Below, one piece after another: positions 1-8,774 of a stretch of 64,000 nt of DNA. The first letter of the stretch is position 1. Each line of letters begins with the position of its first letter. The notes beneath the pieces are model-generated. The model saw only the letters and a program-made list of their open reading frames with translations. It was not told the origin of the DNA and did no database searches. The stretch covers positions 190,809-254,808 of the forward strand of contig NZ_MJGV01000057.1 in NCBI RefSeq assembly GCF_001865015.1. The letters run 5' to 3'. Source of the stretch: Curtobacterium sp. MMLR14_010. GTDB lineage: Bacteria; Actinomycetota; Actinomycetes; Actinomycetales; Microbacteriaceae. Both the position numbers and the translations under genes were made by a program.

Positions 1-234
1 GGCCTGGAACCAGCGGTCGGCCTGCTTGCCGCTGACCGCCTGCCCGATGAGCGAGGAGCCGACGACCTTCCCCGACGCGTCGGTGACCATCGAGCCGTTG
101 GCCTGGTCGTGGAAGGCGACCTGCCCGACGCCGAACACCGCGAGCGGGTAGGCGACGCCGAGCACGACGGTGGCGAGGACGGTGAGGCGGACGGCCACAC
201 CGAGCGAACGGACGGAACTACGTGGTGATGCCAT
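1..234 (-). CDS. kdpC: KdpC, potassium-transporting ATPase subunit C (partial, cut by window edge)
   Basis: This is the N-terminal 78 residues of the small subunit that stabilises the KdpFABC P-type K+ pump. It begins with a Ser/Arg-rich stretch and one hydrophobic segment (VAVRLTVLATVVLGVAYPLA), followed by the family pattern GQVAFHDQANGS and a GSSLIGQ segment. The start ATG lies only five bases past the kdpB stop, so it is translated from the kdp message. The rest of the gene, and any kdpDE sensor pair, would lie beyond the left edge. Confidence 0.93.
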   Translation of the reverse strand, partial: MASPRSSVRSLGVAVRLTVLATVVLGVAYPLAVFGVGQVAFHDQANGSMVTDASGKVVGSSLIGQAVSGKQADRWFQA

Positions 235-239
235 GGTTT

Positions 240-2381
240 TCAGAACCCCGGGATGAGACCGACGACGAGGTCGATCAGCTTGATGCCGATGAAGGGGACG
301 ATGACGCCGCCGAGCCCGTAGACGAGCAGGTTGCGGCCGAGGATCGACGACGCCGAGGCTGCGCGGTACTTGACGCCACGCAGGGACAGCGGGATGAGTG
401 CGACGATGACGAGCGCGTTGAAGATGATCGCCGACAGGATCGCCGACGCCGGGCTGTGCAGGCCCATGACGTTGAGCGCCGCCAGCCCCGGGAACACGGC
501 CTGGAACATCGCCGGGATGATCGCGAAGTACTTCGCGACGTCGTTGGCGATCGAGAACGTGGTGAGCGCCCCGCGGGTGATGAGCAGCTGCTTGCCGATC
601 CGGACGACGTCGATGAGCTTGGTCGGGTCCGAGTCGAGGTCGACCATGTTGCCGGCCTCCTTCGCCGCGGTCGTCCCGGTGTTCATCGCCACGCCGACGT
701 CCGCCTGCGCCAGGGCCGGGGCGTCGTTCGTGCCGTCGCCCGTCATCGCGACGAGGTTGCCGCCCTCCTGCTCCCGGCGGATGAGCGCGAGCTTGTCCTC
801 CGGGGTGGCCTCGGCGAGGTAGTCGTCGACCCCGGCCTCGGCGGCGATGGCCTTCGCGGTGCGGGGGTTGTCGCCGGTGATCATCACCGTGCGGATGCCC
901 ATCGACCGCAGCTCGCCGAAGCGCTCCGCCAGGCCGTCCTTCACGACGTCCTTGAGGTGCACGACACCGAGCAGCGTGACCGCGCCCGACGCCGAGCGCC
1001 GACCGACCACGAGCGGGGTGCCGCCCTGGTCGGAGATCTCCGCGACCGTGGCGTCGACGGCCGCGACGATACCGGCATCGGAGGTGTCAGCCCACGCCAG
1101 CACTGCTGCCGCGGCACCCTTGCGCACCGAGGAGCCGTCGGGCAGGTCGACGCCGGACATGCGCGTCTGCGCGGTGAACGGCACCTCGACCCCGCCCTCG
1201 GGCAGGGGCGTGGTGATGCCGGCAGCGCTCGCCAGGTCCACGATGGACCGGCCCTCTGGCGTGCCGTCCGCAGCGCTCGACAGCGCGGCTGCCGCCATCA
1301 GCTCAGGCTCGGTCACACCGGGCACGGGCACCACGCGGGAGGCCCGGCGGTTGCCGTACGTGATCGTGCCGGTCTTGTCGAGGAGCAGCGTGGTGATGTC
1401 TCCGGCCGCCTCGACCGCACGGCCCGACATCGCGAGCACGTTGTGCTGCACGAGCCGGTCCATGCCGGCGATGCCGATCGCGGAGAGCAGCGCCCCGATG
1501 GTGGTCGGGATGAGGCAGACGAGCAGGGCGATGAGCACCGTGATGCTGACCGTCGCGCCGACCATGCCGGCGATGGGCTGCATCGTCAGGCAGACGATGA
1601 CGAAGACGATCGACAGCGAGGCGAGCAGGATGTTCAGCGCGATCTCGTTCGGCGTCTTCTGCCGGGCAGCGCCCTCCACGAGCCGGATCATCCGGTCGAT
1701 GAAGGTCTCGCCCGGTGTCGACGTGATGCGCACCACGACGCGGTCCGAGAGCACCCGGGTCCCGCCCGTGACGGCGCTGCGGTCGCCACCGGACTCGCGG
1801 ATCACCGGTGCGGACTCCCCCGTGACGGCGGACTCGTCGACCGAGGCGATGCCGTCGATCACGTCACCGTCACCCGGGACCACCTCGCCGGCGACCACCA
1901 CGACGACGTCGCCCTTGGCCAGGTCGACGGACGCCACGTCCTCCGTGGCGTTCACGACGGCTGCCGGGTCGGCAGCGGAGTAGTCGACCACGCGTCGGGC
2001 GCTCGTGGTGGAGCGCGTCTTCCGCAGGGTGTCGGCCTGGGCCTTGCCCCGGCCCTCAGCGACGGACTCCGCCAGGTTGGCGAACACGACGGTCAGCCAG
2101 AGCCAGACGGCGATCGCGATGGTGAAGGAGGACGGGACCGGCGCGGCGGAGTCCGCCGAGCCTCCAGACCGGGTGAAGGGCTCGACGACGGCGATGACCG
2201 TCGTCAGGGCCGCGCCCACCTCCACGATGAACATGACGGGGTTCTTCCACATCAGGCGCGGGTCGAGCTTGCGGAAGGCGCCCGGGAGGCCCGCCACCAG
2301 TTGACGGGGCCCGAATGCGGACGAGCGGGTGGCCGGCCGGGAGGCCGTGGTCACCTCCGGTTCGGAGGGTGCGATGGTCAT
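240..2381 (-). CDS. kdpB: KdpB, potassium-transporting P-type ATPase catalytic subunit
   Basis: This 713-residue protein is the ATP-hydrolysing subunit of the high-affinity K+ pump in the cytoplasmic membrane. The P-type motifs are intact: TGES at about residues 187-190 in the actuator domain, the phosphorylation site DKTGT with Asp at about 335, and [12 protein letters not shown] in the hinge. Hydrophobic pairs occur near residues 47-67, 86-104, 248-270 and 277-300. The ATG at 2381 is chosen because it overlaps the kdpA stop as ATGA and is followed by the usual KdpB N-terminus. Length matches the family. Expression probably responds to low K+ through KdpDE, which is not in this window. Confidence 0.97.
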   Translation of the reverse strand: MTIAPSEPEVTTASRPATRSSAFGPRQLVAGLPGAFRKLDPRLMWKNPVMFIVEVGAALTTVIAVVEPFTRSGGSADSAAPVPSSFTIAIAVWLWLTVVFANLAESVAEGRGKAQADTLRKTRSTTSARRVVDYSAADPAAVVNATEDVASVDLAKGDVVVVVAGEVVPGDGDVIDGIASVDESAVTGESAPVIRESGGDRSAVTGGTRVLSDRVVVRITSTPGETFIDRMIRLVEGAARQKTPNEIALNILLASLSIVFVIVCLTMQPIAGMVGATVSITVLIALLVCLIPTTIGALLSAIGIAGMDRLVQHNVLAMSGRAVEAAGDITTLLLDKTGTITYGNRRASRVVPVPGVTEPELMAAAALSSAADGTPEGRSIVDLASAAGITTPLPEGGVEVPFTAQTRMSGVDLPDGSSVRKGAAAAVLAWADTSDAGIVAAVDATVAEISDQGGTPLVVGRRSASGAVTLLGVVHLKDVVKDGLAERFGELRSMGIRTVMITGDNPRTAKAIAAEAGVDDYLAEATPEDKLALIRREQEGGNLVAMTGDGTNDAPALAQADVGVAMNTGTTAAKEAGNMVDLDSDPTKLIDVVRIGKQLLITRGALTTFSIANDVAKYFAIIPAMFQAVFPGLAALNVMGLHSPASAILSAIIFNALVIVALIPLSLRGVKYRAASASSILGRNLLVYGLGGVIVPFIGIKLIDLVVGLIPGF

Positions 2382-4066
2382 CGGACCAGTCCTTCTGCGA
2401 GGGGTCCCAGTGCGAGCACCGGGAAGTACGTGAGTGCGGTGACGATGACGGCGACGCCACCGAGCAGGCCGATGAAGAGCGGCCGGTGGGTGGGCAGGGT
2501 CCCGACCGTGGCGGGGACCTTGTCCTGCTTGGCCAGGGACCCGGCGAGCGCCAGGACGAAGACCATCGGGACGAAGCGACCGAGCAGCATCGCGACGCCG
2601 AGCGCGGAGTTCATCCACGTCGTGTTCGCGGTCAGGCCGCCGAAGGCCGAGCCGTTGTTGTTCCCGGCGCTGGTGAAGGCGTAGAGCAGCTCGGACAGGC
2701 CGTGGTTGCCCGGGTTGAAGACCGACGTGCCGAGGACCTGCTCGCGGACGCCGGGGATGACGAGCGAGAGCGCCGTGCCGAGCAGCACCACGGTCGGGGT
2801 GACCAGGATGTAGAGCGCGGCGAAGGTCATCTCCTTGGCGCGGATCTTCTTGCCGAGGTACTCCGGCGTGCGGCCGACGAGCAGGCCGCCGATGAAGACC
2901 GTGATCACGGCGAGGACGAGCATGCCGTACAGGCCGGAGCCGACACCGCCGGGGGTGACCTCGCCGAGCATCATGTTCAGCATCGCCATCATCCCGCCGA
3001 GCGGGGTGAAGCTGTCGAACATCGCGTTCACGGCCCCGGTCGAGGTCGCGGTCGACGTCGTGCCGAACAGCGTGGAGCCGAGGATGCCGAAGCGGACCTC
3101 CTTGCCCTCCATCGCGGCACCGGCTGCGTGGGTGGCCGTGCCACCGCCGGCGAGTTCGGCGATCGACATCGCCGACAGGGACACGAGGAAGATCGCGCCC
3201 ATCACGGCGAGGATCGCGTAGCCCTGGCGGTTGTCCCCGACCATCCGGCCGAAGGCCCGCGGCAGGGAGAACGGGATGACGAGCATGAGGAAGACCTCGA
3301 GGAGGTTCGTCCACGCCTGCGGGTTCTCGAACGGGTGCGCCGAGTTCGCGTTGAAGTAGCCGCCGCCGTTCGTCCCGAGGAGCTTGATGGCCTCCTGCGA
3401 GGCGACGAAGCCGTCCGGGATGTGCTGGGTGCCGCCGGTCAGCGTCGTGACGTCGGTGCCGGCGCCCCAGGACTGGATGACACCGCCTGCGACGAGGACG
3501 AGTGCGAACACGAAGGACAGCGGCAGGAGCAGCCGACCGGTGCCGCGCACGACGTCGACCCACACGTTGCCGAGCGTGCCGGTGTTGCGCCGGGCGAAGC
3601 CGCGCACCAGGGCCACGGCGACCGCGAGGCCCACCGCTGCCGACAGGAAGTTCTGCACGGCGAGACCGGCCATCTGCACGGAGAACCCGAGGGTGACCTC
3701 GGGCGAGTAGGACTGCCAGTTCGTGTTGGAGACGAACGACGCCGCCGTGTTGAACGCGAGCGACGGGCCGACGGCCGGCAGCCCGAGGTCACCCGGCAGC
3801 ACGACCTGGATGCGCTGCAGGAAGTAGACGAGCAGCACGCCGACGACGCTGATGAGCAGCACGCCGCGGAGGTACGCGGGCCAGGACTGCTCGGCGTCGG
3901 GCTCGACGCCGATGAGCCGGTACACGACCCGTTCGACCCGGCCGTGGTGCTTGGACTCGAACACGCGGGCGATCCAGTCGCCGAGCGGCCGGTAGGACAC
4001 CACGAGCAGCAGCACGAGGACCGCGACCTGGGCGATGCCGGCCCAGGTCTGCGCGGAGCCGCCCAT
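2378..4066 (-). CDS. kdpA: KdpA, potassium-binding and translocating subunit
   Basis: This 562-residue, very hydrophobic protein is the channel-like subunit that selects and binds K+ in KdpFABC. Diagnostic segments are [16 protein letters not shown] at about residues 105-120 and the selectivity-filter-type GTNGGGYF at about 231-238. The start ATG overlaps the kdpF stop by one base and the stop overlaps the kdpB start, so F, A and B are translationally coupled. Length is normal for the family. Confidence 0.97.
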   Translation of the reverse strand: MGGSAQTWAGIAQVAVLVLLLVVSYRPLGDWIARVFESKHHGRVERVVYRLIGVEPDAEQSWPAYLRGVLLISVVGVLLVYFLQRIQVVLPGDLGLPAVGPSLAFNTAASFVSNTNWQSYSPEVTLGFSVQMAGLAVQNFLSAAVGLAVAVALVRGFARRNTGTLGNVWVDVVRGTGRLLLPLSFVFALVLVAGGVIQSWGAGTDVTTLTGGTQHIPDGFVASQEAIKLLGTNGGGYFNANSAHPFENPQAWTNLLEVFLMLVIPFSLPRAFGRMVGDNRQGYAILAVMGAIFLVSLSAMSIAELAGGGTATHAAGAAMEGKEVRFGILGSTLFGTTSTATSTGAVNAMFDSFTPLGGMMAMLNMMLGEVTPGGVGSGLYGMLVLAVITVFIGGLLVGRTPEYLGKKIRAKEMTFAALYILVTPTVVLLGTALSLVIPGVREQVLGTSVFNPGNHGLSELLYAFTSAGNNNGSAFGGLTANTTWMNSALGVAMLLGRFVPMVFVLALAGSLAKQDKVPATVGTLPTHRPLFIGLLGGVAVIVTALTYFPVLALGPLAEGLVR

Positions 4067-4155
4067 CAGAACTGCTCGGGGCGCACGAGCGCCCAGACGA
4101 GGTACACGACAGCGGCGATGCCGAGGACGGCAGCGACGACGGTGATGGCGATCAC
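4066..4155 (-). CDS. kdpF: KdpF, small stabilising peptide of the Kdp pump
   Basis: A 29-codon frame with GTG start encodes [18 protein letters not shown] and ends LVRPEQF. It is one membrane helix with the family's C-terminal Arg-Pro-Glu-Gln-Phe-type end. KdpF is a lipid-like stabiliser of KdpABC. The stop shares one base with the kdpA ATG. The GTG start overlaps the stop of a further small frame upstream (4152-4235), so initiation probably depends on coupling. Confidence 0.88.
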   Translation of the reverse strand: MIAITVVAAVLGIAAVVYLVWALVRPEQF

Positions 4156-4235
4156 AGTCGCTCCACCCCCTTGGCGATCAGTGTCACGACGCCGAACACG
4201 GCGAGGACACCGGCGACGACGAAGACGTCGAACAC
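4152..4235 (-). CDS. 27-residue single-helix peptide ahead of kdpF
   Basis: A GTG-started frame encodes [17 protein letters not shown] and ends [10 protein letters not shown]: one hydrophobic helix with a positively charged C-terminus. An AGGAG-type ribosome site sits about six bases before the GTG. Its TGA overlaps the kdpF GTG (GTGA), the same coupling as inside the kdp operon. I recall similar short frames ending in a Gly-Val-Glu-Arg/Lys-Leu tail upstream of kdpF in other bacteria, but no function is known to me. It could be a small Kdp-associated membrane peptide or a leader peptide that sets kdpF translation. Confidence 0.6.
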   Translation of the reverse strand: MFDVFVVAGVLAVFGVVTLIAKGVERL

Positions 4236-4414
4236 GTGGGACTCCTGGAGGTCATCGATGCCCACAGCAGATGCCGTGGGCCGCACCGGTTGGGGTGCGT
4301 TGACGATGCTGTCCCCGGTGGTGGTGCCACCGAGCCGTCCTAACGGTTCCCTGACGCCCCGCCGTGCGACGCATGCGCTCCGCTAACGCCCGGCGGCGGC
4401 CTACGCTCGGGAGC
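4236..4414 (-). promoter_or_regulatory. kdp upstream region with CGTTA/CGTCA direct repeats
   Basis: This 179-base non-coding stretch lies between the kdp operon and a divergent membrane-protein gene. On the minus strand three CGTTA/CGTCA-like boxes are seen (complement at 4341-4346, 4352-4357 and 4384-4389), spaced about 11 and 32 bases, that is on one helical face. Direct repeats of this kind suit an OmpR/PhoB-class response regulator such as KdpE. The assignment to KdpE is inference. Confidence 0.3.
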
Positions 4415-4753
4415 ATGGTGCTCGTCCCGCCGCCCGCCCGACCCGGCCACACCGCGGCTGCCGTCTCGCTGGCGTTGCTCCTGCTCGCGGTCGTCGTGCT
4501 CGCCGTGCTCTGGGGGGTCGTGTTCGGGCCGCTCTGGCTGGTCGGTGAGGAACGGCAGCTCCTGCTCTGGTACTGGGTGGCGCCGATCTCCGTGGTGCCG
4601 TGGACGGTCGCTGTCGCGGGGACCGTGGTGGCAGCGGTCGGGTGGGCTCGGACTCGGGAGCGCCGGGCGGCCGTCCTGACCATCGCGGGGGTCCTGGTCA
4701 TCGTGCTGGCTCCGCTCGCGATGTGGTTCGGCGGCTCGTTCACGGCAGCCTGA
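4415..4753 (+). CDS. small membrane protein, unknown function
   Basis: A 112-residue protein with three hydrophobic segments (about residues 15-38, 52-78 and 87-105) separated by a charged TRERR loop. I do not recognise a named family. The ATG at 4415 is chosen because TACGCT at 4402-4407 lies seven bases before it, the leaderless arrangement seen throughout the window. An upstream in-frame ATG would add an Arg-rich, non-hydrophobic stretch. The 3' end overlaps the convergent WYL regulator by 14 bases. Confidence 0.7.
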   Translation: MVLVPPPARPGHTAAAVSLALLLLAVVVLAVLWGVVFGPLWLVGEERQLLLWYWVAPISVVPWTVAVAGTVVAAVGWARTRERRAAVLTIAGVLVIVLAPLAMWFGGSFTAA

Positions 4754-5711
4754 CCACCGGTCCCGATGCCGTGCGCAGGCGGTCGGCGAGCGTGCGGGTC
4801 GCGTCGCTGAGCTCCGGCGGGCCGAGGACGTCGAACGGGGCGTCGAAGCCGGCGACCTTCGCCGCGAGGGCGGTCCACGACCACGAGCCCAGCGTGATGC
4901 GGCAGCGGTCGCGGCCGAGGTCCTCGAGGACGGCGTCGGGCTCGAGGTACGGGGCCACCTGACGCGCGGGGACGTGGAGCACGACGGTGCCCGTGCAGGG
5001 CCAGGCGTCGATGACGTCCGAGCCCTTGAAGCGTGCGGCGACGAAGGCAGCGGGGTCACCACCAGGGATCGGCCTGGGCGTGAAGTGCAGCCCGGTCGGC
5101 GTCCTCGGTCGCACGCGGTCGATGCGGTAGGTGCGCCAGTCGCCGGCGTCGGGGTCCCAGGCGAGGAGGTACCAGCGGCCGTTCCGCGCCACGACCGCGT
5201 ACGGCTGCACACGCCGGGGTGGTCGGTCGTGCTGGTCGTCGGAGCCGTAGTCGAACCGCAGGACCTGGTGTGTGCGGACCGCGTCGCTGACGGCGACCAG
5301 GACCTCGGGGTCGACGGTCGTCGCACCCGGGGTGCTGACGACCTCGACCGCGTCGATGCGGTGCCGGAGGCGCGAGGGCATCACCTGGCGGACCGCGGCG
5401 AGCGCCCGCACGGCGGACTCCGCGATGTCCGCACCGGAAGCGGGAGCGACGGCGAGGGCGAGGGCGATCGCCACGGCCTGCTCGTCGTCGAAGAGCAGCG
5501 GCGGGAGCTCCGACCCGGCGGACAGTCGGTAGCCACCGGCCGGACCCTTGAGCGCCTCGACCCGGTACCCGAGCTCGCGCAGCCGGTCGACGTCACGGCG
5601 CACCGTCCTCGGGCTGACGTCGAGGCGCTTGGCGAGGACGTCTCCTGGCCAGTCCCGGCGCACCTGCAGCAGGGAGAGCAGTGCGAGCATGCGCGAGGAC
5701 GGTCCGGACAT
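4740..5711 (-). CDS. YafY-type HTH/WYL-domain transcriptional regulator
   Basis: A 323-residue regulator. Residues 1-60 form a DeoR-like winged helix (LSPRTVRRDVDRL-type recognition segment at about 32-45). Residues about 150-200 carry the WYL domain (RNGRWYLLAWD near 177-187), and a WCX-like C-terminal extension follows. WYL proteins are usually ligand-sensing repressors or activators. It diverges from a VOC protein, a frequent pairing, and a palindrome lies between them, so it probably controls that neighbour and itself. The ATG is preceded by GATACT at six bases, suggesting leaderless translation. Confidence 0.88.
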   Translation of the reverse strand: MSGPSSRMLALLSLLQVRRDWPGDVLAKRLDVSPRTVRRDVDRLRELGYRVEALKGPAGGYRLSAGSELPPLLFDDEQAVAIALALAVAPASGADIAESAVRALAAVRQVMPSRLRHRIDAVEVVSTPGATTVDPEVLVAVSDAVRTHQVLRFDYGSDDQHDRPPRRVQPYAVVARNGRWYLLAWDPDAGDWRTYRIDRVRPRTPTGLHFTPRPIPGGDPAAFVAARFKGSDVIDAWPCTGTVVLHVPARQVAPYLEPDAVLEDLGRDRCRITLGSWSWTALAAKVAGFDAPFDVLGPPELSDATRTLADRLRTASGPVVRLP

Positions 5712-5729
5712 GGATCGAGTATCCCTGGA

Positions 5730-5754
5730 GAAGCGGACATGATCTGACCGCTTC
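5730..5754. promoter_or_regulatory. inverted repeat GAAGCGG-N11-CCGCTTC, probable WYL-regulator operator
   Basis: Perfect seven-base arms separated by 11 bases lie in the 62-base gap between the divergent WYL regulator and the VOC gene. The arm spacing puts the centres on one helix face. It covers the region just upstream of both start codons, where a repressor would block both promoters. Confidence 0.5.
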
Positions 5755-5773
5755 GAGCGGCACAGTGATGCGC

Positions 5774-6217
5774 ATGACGATCATCACGACTCCTCACCTC
5801 AACTTCGACGGCAACGCCCGTGAGGCACTCGACTTCTACGCCAGGGCGTTCGGCTCCGAGGTCGCCGCCATGACCTACGGGGCGATGGGCGCCTCCGACG
5901 AGCCCGCCTGGGCCGACCGCATCGTGTGGGGCCAGGTGCAGACCACGTCGGGGATCCGCGTGATGGCCTTCGACGTGTGGCCTGGACAGCCGTACGACCA
6001 GGGCACGAACGCGTCCTACGTGTACCTGAGCGGCACCGACCCGGAGGAGATCACCGCCGCGTGGGACGGACTGTCCGACGGCGCCGAGATCCGGCAGCCG
6101 TTCGGACCCTCGGCGTGGTCGCCGCTCGCCGGGCAGCTCCGTGACCGCTTCGGGGTGATCTGGGCGCTGGACGTCGCACCCGCCGCCGCATCCGGCGCTC
6201 CGGCGACCGACAGCTGA
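5774..6217 (+). CDS. VOC/PhnB-like protein
   Basis: A 147-residue member of the vicinal-oxygen-chelate fold, PhnB/3-demethylubiquinone-like branch, recognised by the start ITTPHLNFDGNAREALDFYA, the internal AFGSEVAAMTYG and the C-terminal GQLRDRFGVIWALDV. Enzymes of this branch bind small ligands or resist drugs, but the substrate here is unknown. Two in-frame ATGs (5768, 5774) exist; the second gives the usual N-terminus. It is divergent from a WYL regulator. Confidence 0.82.
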   Translation: MTIITTPHLNFDGNAREALDFYARAFGSEVAAMTYGAMGASDEPAWADRIVWGQVQTTSGIRVMAFDVWPGQPYDQGTNASYVYLSGTDPEEITAAWDGLSDGAEIRQPFGPSAWSPLAGQLRDRFGVIWALDVAPAAASGAPATDS

Positions 6218-6261
6218 CACCGGCGGACCTCGTCGTCCGTCGCTCGGGCATGCTGGACGGC

Positions 6262-7155
6262 ATGGGGGCACCAGGAACGACGGGGCAGGACCGCGATCGA
6301 GCGCGGAAGGCCCGGGCGCGGAAGCTGCGGAAGCGGCGGGCGCTGCGGCGGAACCTCCGACGGCAGATGGACTGGCGCGGACGGGCCGTCCCGCCGCTGG
6401 GGTGGTTCGTCGCACTGCTCGCCGTCGCGTACGGCCTGTTCTACGGCAGCGTGGCCGACCCGGGCGACCTCGGGGCAGCCGGGCTCCCGGTCGCGTTGCC
6501 GGGTGCCGCGGCCGGCGTCGTCTGGGGCGCCCTGGTGGTGGCGGCGGTCGCGCCGCTCATCGGGGTCCCGGTCATCGTCGCGAGCTTCTTCGTCGCAGCG
6601 CTGACGGTCGGACCAGCTGCCCCTGGCGCTGTGTCCGCGGGCATCGTGAGCATGGTCGCGGGGTGGATGGTCGGCATCCAGCTCCGGTGGCTGCTGGTCG
6701 GACGACGTCGACCGCCCGAGGTGCCACAGCTCGTCGACCGGAGTCGTCCTCGGCGCCCGGCACCGATCAGCCGGTCGGAACGGACGACCCTCGCGTTCTC
6801 GGGTGCGGCCGGCGCCGGCCTGCTCGTCGTCCCCGCTCTGCTGCTCGTCGTCCCGACGCCCGACGTGCTGCCAGCGTGGCTCGTGGTGGTCGCGCTGACC
6901 CTGCTCTGGTCGGTGCCCACGGGGTGGTGGAGCGGCATGGTGCAGAGTCGGTATGCGGTTGGTGGCGCACCGTTCGCCGCCGCGCAGTGGGGCATCCTGT
7001 TCAACGCCTGGGGCTCCGCGGGTGTCCACGGGATGCCGGCGACGCTGACGGCCGGCATGGCGGGCATCACCCTCGGGTTCGTCGCCCGTCGGCTGTACGA
7101 GGCGCGCGTTGGTCGGTTCCCACGCCAGCGACCGGGATCGGCGTCCGCCGCCTGA
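6262..7155 (+). CDS. polytopic membrane protein, unknown function
   Basis: About 297 residues. A strongly basic N-terminus (RARKARARKLRKRRALRRN) is followed by two hydrophobic helices, a long hydrophobic pair near residues 90-145, a basic cytoplasmic loop (RRRPPEVPQ) and further helices to residue 280. No family is recognised. ATGs at 6250 and 6262 are both possible; CATGCT seven bases before 6262 favours the second. The stop codon lies inside a hairpin shared with the convergent methyltransferase gene. Confidence 0.68.
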   Translation: MGAPGTTGQDRDRARKARARKLRKRRALRRNLRRQMDWRGRAVPPLGWFVALLAVAYGLFYGSVADPGDLGAAGLPVALPGAAAGVVWGALVVAAVAPLIGVPVIVASFFVAALTVGPAAPGAVSAGIVSMVAGWMVGIQLRWLLVGRRRPPEVPQLVDRSRPRRPAPISRSERTTLAFSGAAGAGLLVVPALLLVVPTPDVLPAWLVVVALTLLWSVPTGWWSGMVQSRYAVGGAPFAAAQWGILFNAWGSAGVHGMPATLTAGMAGITLGFVARRLYEARVGRFPRQRPGSASAA

Positions 7156-7175
7156 GCACCGCGTGCGGCTCAGGC
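7150..7175. terminator. bidirectional hairpin containing both stop codons
   Basis: Arms GCCTGAGC (7150-7157) and GCTCAGGC (7168-7175) enclose a ten-base loop. The TGA of the plus-strand gene (7153-7155) and the TGA of the minus-strand gene (7170-7172) both sit in the stem. There is no U-tract. It is the only structure in the 14-base gap between convergent genes. Confidence 0.5.
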
Positions 7176-7988
7176 CGTGGGCGTCCAGGTCGAGACGGTG
7201 ACCGCAGCCGTCACCGTCGTCGGGGCGAAGACCGCGTCGGGAGCGACGTGGTGGTGACTCGGGCCCATGTGCACGACGTCGTGGACGTCCCCGGCGGAGA
7301 GGTCCATCGTCCAGGTGAGGTCCTCGGACGAGTGCTGGACGAACGACGGCGTCAGGGAGTCGTGCAGCCGGCGTTCCTTCTCGGGGTCGACGTTGATCGT
7401 GGCCTCGGCGAGCTCCGCGAGGTGCCCTGACCGCGGCGTCACGACGACCAGGACGCCGTCCGCGTGCAGCACCCGCGCGTACTCGCGCTGGTTCCGCGGC
7501 GCGAAGACGTCGAGGACGACCGCGGCGGCCGCGTCGACCACGGGCAGGCGCTCCGTCACGTCCCCGACCACCGCACCGGCCCTGGCGTGGACACGAGCCG
7601 CGCGGCGCACGGCGACTGCAGACAAGTCCAACGCGACCCCGAGCCTCCCGGCCGCCCCGGAGGCGTCGAGTGCATGCGCGAGGTACGTGCCGGGGCCGGC
7701 CCCGACGTCGAGGACCACGCCAGGAGCAGGAGCCGCACCGACGACCGTGGCGAGCGCCCGCTCGACGGGGGCGTAGTGGCCGCGTCCGAGGAACCGGATG
7801 CGGGCGTCGACCATCTCGGGGGTGTCCGCGGTGAGCGCGCGACGCTTGGCGGGCAGGAGCGTGAGGTGGCCCTGCTTGGCCTCGTCGAACCGGTGCCCGT
7901 TCGCGCAGCCGGCCTGGCCGCTGCCGGTGCGGGCGAGGGGCTCGCGGCAGACGGGGCAGGCGAGCACGGGGAGCAGGTCGTCGCGCAC
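7170..7988 (-). CDS. rlmA: RlmA-type 23S rRNA (guanine-N1) methyltransferase
   Basis: A 272-residue protein with an N-terminal zinc-binding knuckle (CPVC at 11-14, Cys28 and His32) and a class I SAM-binding fold (VLDVGAGPGTYL at about 92-103). A conserved KQGHLTLLPAKRR segment joins them. This is the RrmA/TlrB family that methylates N1 of G745 or G748 in 23S rRNA; TlrB members give tylosin resistance. Which base is modified here cannot be told. The GTG start follows TACGCT by six bases and is probably leaderless. Confidence 0.85.
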   Translation of the reverse strand: MRDDLLPVLACPVCREPLARTGSGQAGCANGHRFDEAKQGHLTLLPAKRRALTADTPEMVDARIRFLGRGHYAPVERALATVVGAAPAPGVVLDVGAGPGTYLAHALDASGAAGRLGVALDLSAVAVRRAARVHARAGAVVGDVTERLPVVDAAAAVVLDVFAPRNQREYARVLHADGVLVVVTPRSGHLAELAEATINVDPEKERRLHDSLTPSFVQHSSEDLTWTMDLSAGDVHDVVHMGPSHHHVAPDAVFAPTTVTAAVTVSTWTPTA

Positions 7989-8029
7989 CGGACCAGCGTA
8001 CGGGCGCTCGGCGCCGGTACGGTCGGGGC

Positions 8030-8710
8030 ATGGCCGTCATCCACAACGCGGAACTCCGCCCGTCGAAGACCGACGCGATCGCCGCGTGGCTGCCGTCGCA
8101 GCCGTGGAGCGGGGTCGAGGACCCCGGCGCGATCGTCGCGCTCGGGCGCTTCCGCTTCGACGACCCCGACGGCGAAGTGGGCGTGGAGACCTACCTGGTG
8201 CGCGTCGGGGACGGCCCGGTGCTGCACGTGCCGCTCACCTACCGGGGTGTGCCGCTGCCAGGGGCGGAGGCCTTCCTGGTGACGGAGATGGACCACTCGG
8301 TGCTCGGGCGTCGGTGGGTCTACGACGCGGTGGGCGACCCGGTCTACGCGGACGTCCTGCGGCGCGCGATCGCGACCGGTGGGCACGAGGCCGACCTGGA
8401 GGCAGCGCCGGGCGAGGGCGGTGCGGCACCAACGAAGGAGGGGGCCGCCGTGGGCAGTGGGTCCGACGCGGACTCCCCCACCGTCGCGGCCGTGGACGTC
8501 GTGACCGCGGGGACGACCAGCACGGTGTCGATGGGACACGGCGACCTCGTGGTGCTGCGTGTGGTCGGGGCGGAGGCAACGACCGCGACCGTGTCGGACG
8601 CGCCGGGGGCCACAGACGCGCCGGACACGCCGGACACGCCGGACGGTGCCACGCTCACGGCGACCTGGGCTGGTTCCGAGCCCACCGTCGTGGCAGTCCT
8701 CCGCCCCTGA
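8030..8710 (+). CDS. maltokinase N-terminal-cap-like protein
   Basis: A 226-residue protein whose first 120 residues resemble the N-terminal cap of actinobacterial maltokinases (FRFDDPDGEVGVETYLVR, VLHVPLTYRG, MDHSVLGRRWVYDA). The kinase core is absent, so it is a stand-alone cap-domain protein, a known type in actinobacteria with unclear function. The C-terminal third is Ala/Thr/Asp-rich, with an APDTPDTPD-like low-complexity run. ATG follows TACGGT (8018-8023) by six bases. It diverges from rlmA with only 41 bases between starts. Confidence 0.72.
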   Translation: MAVIHNAELRPSKTDAIAAWLPSQPWSGVEDPGAIVALGRFRFDDPDGEVGVETYLVRVGDGPVLHVPLTYRGVPLPGAEAFLVTEMDHSVLGRRWVYDAVGDPVYADVLRRAIATGGHEADLEAAPGEGGAAPTKEGAAVGSGSDADSPTVAAVDVVTAGTTSTVSMGHGDLVVLRVVGAEATTATVSDAPGATDAPDTPDTPDGATLTATWAGSEPTVVAVLRP

Positions 8711-8774
8711 CGCCCACGGGGCGGGTACCGGCAGGGCCTCTCTGCAGGCCGCCTCGGATGGCAGGATCGGTGCC

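Noticed and set aside
222..4303. Long plus-strand frames opposite kdpB and kdpA
   Set aside because: They encode Arg/Asp/Gly-rich low-complexity protein without motifs and are antisense to intact kdp genes; a GC-rich codon shadow.
2315..4303. Plus-strand frame crossing kdpA and the kdp promoter
   Set aside because: It runs through the promoter region and three small genes on the other strand, with no start signal.
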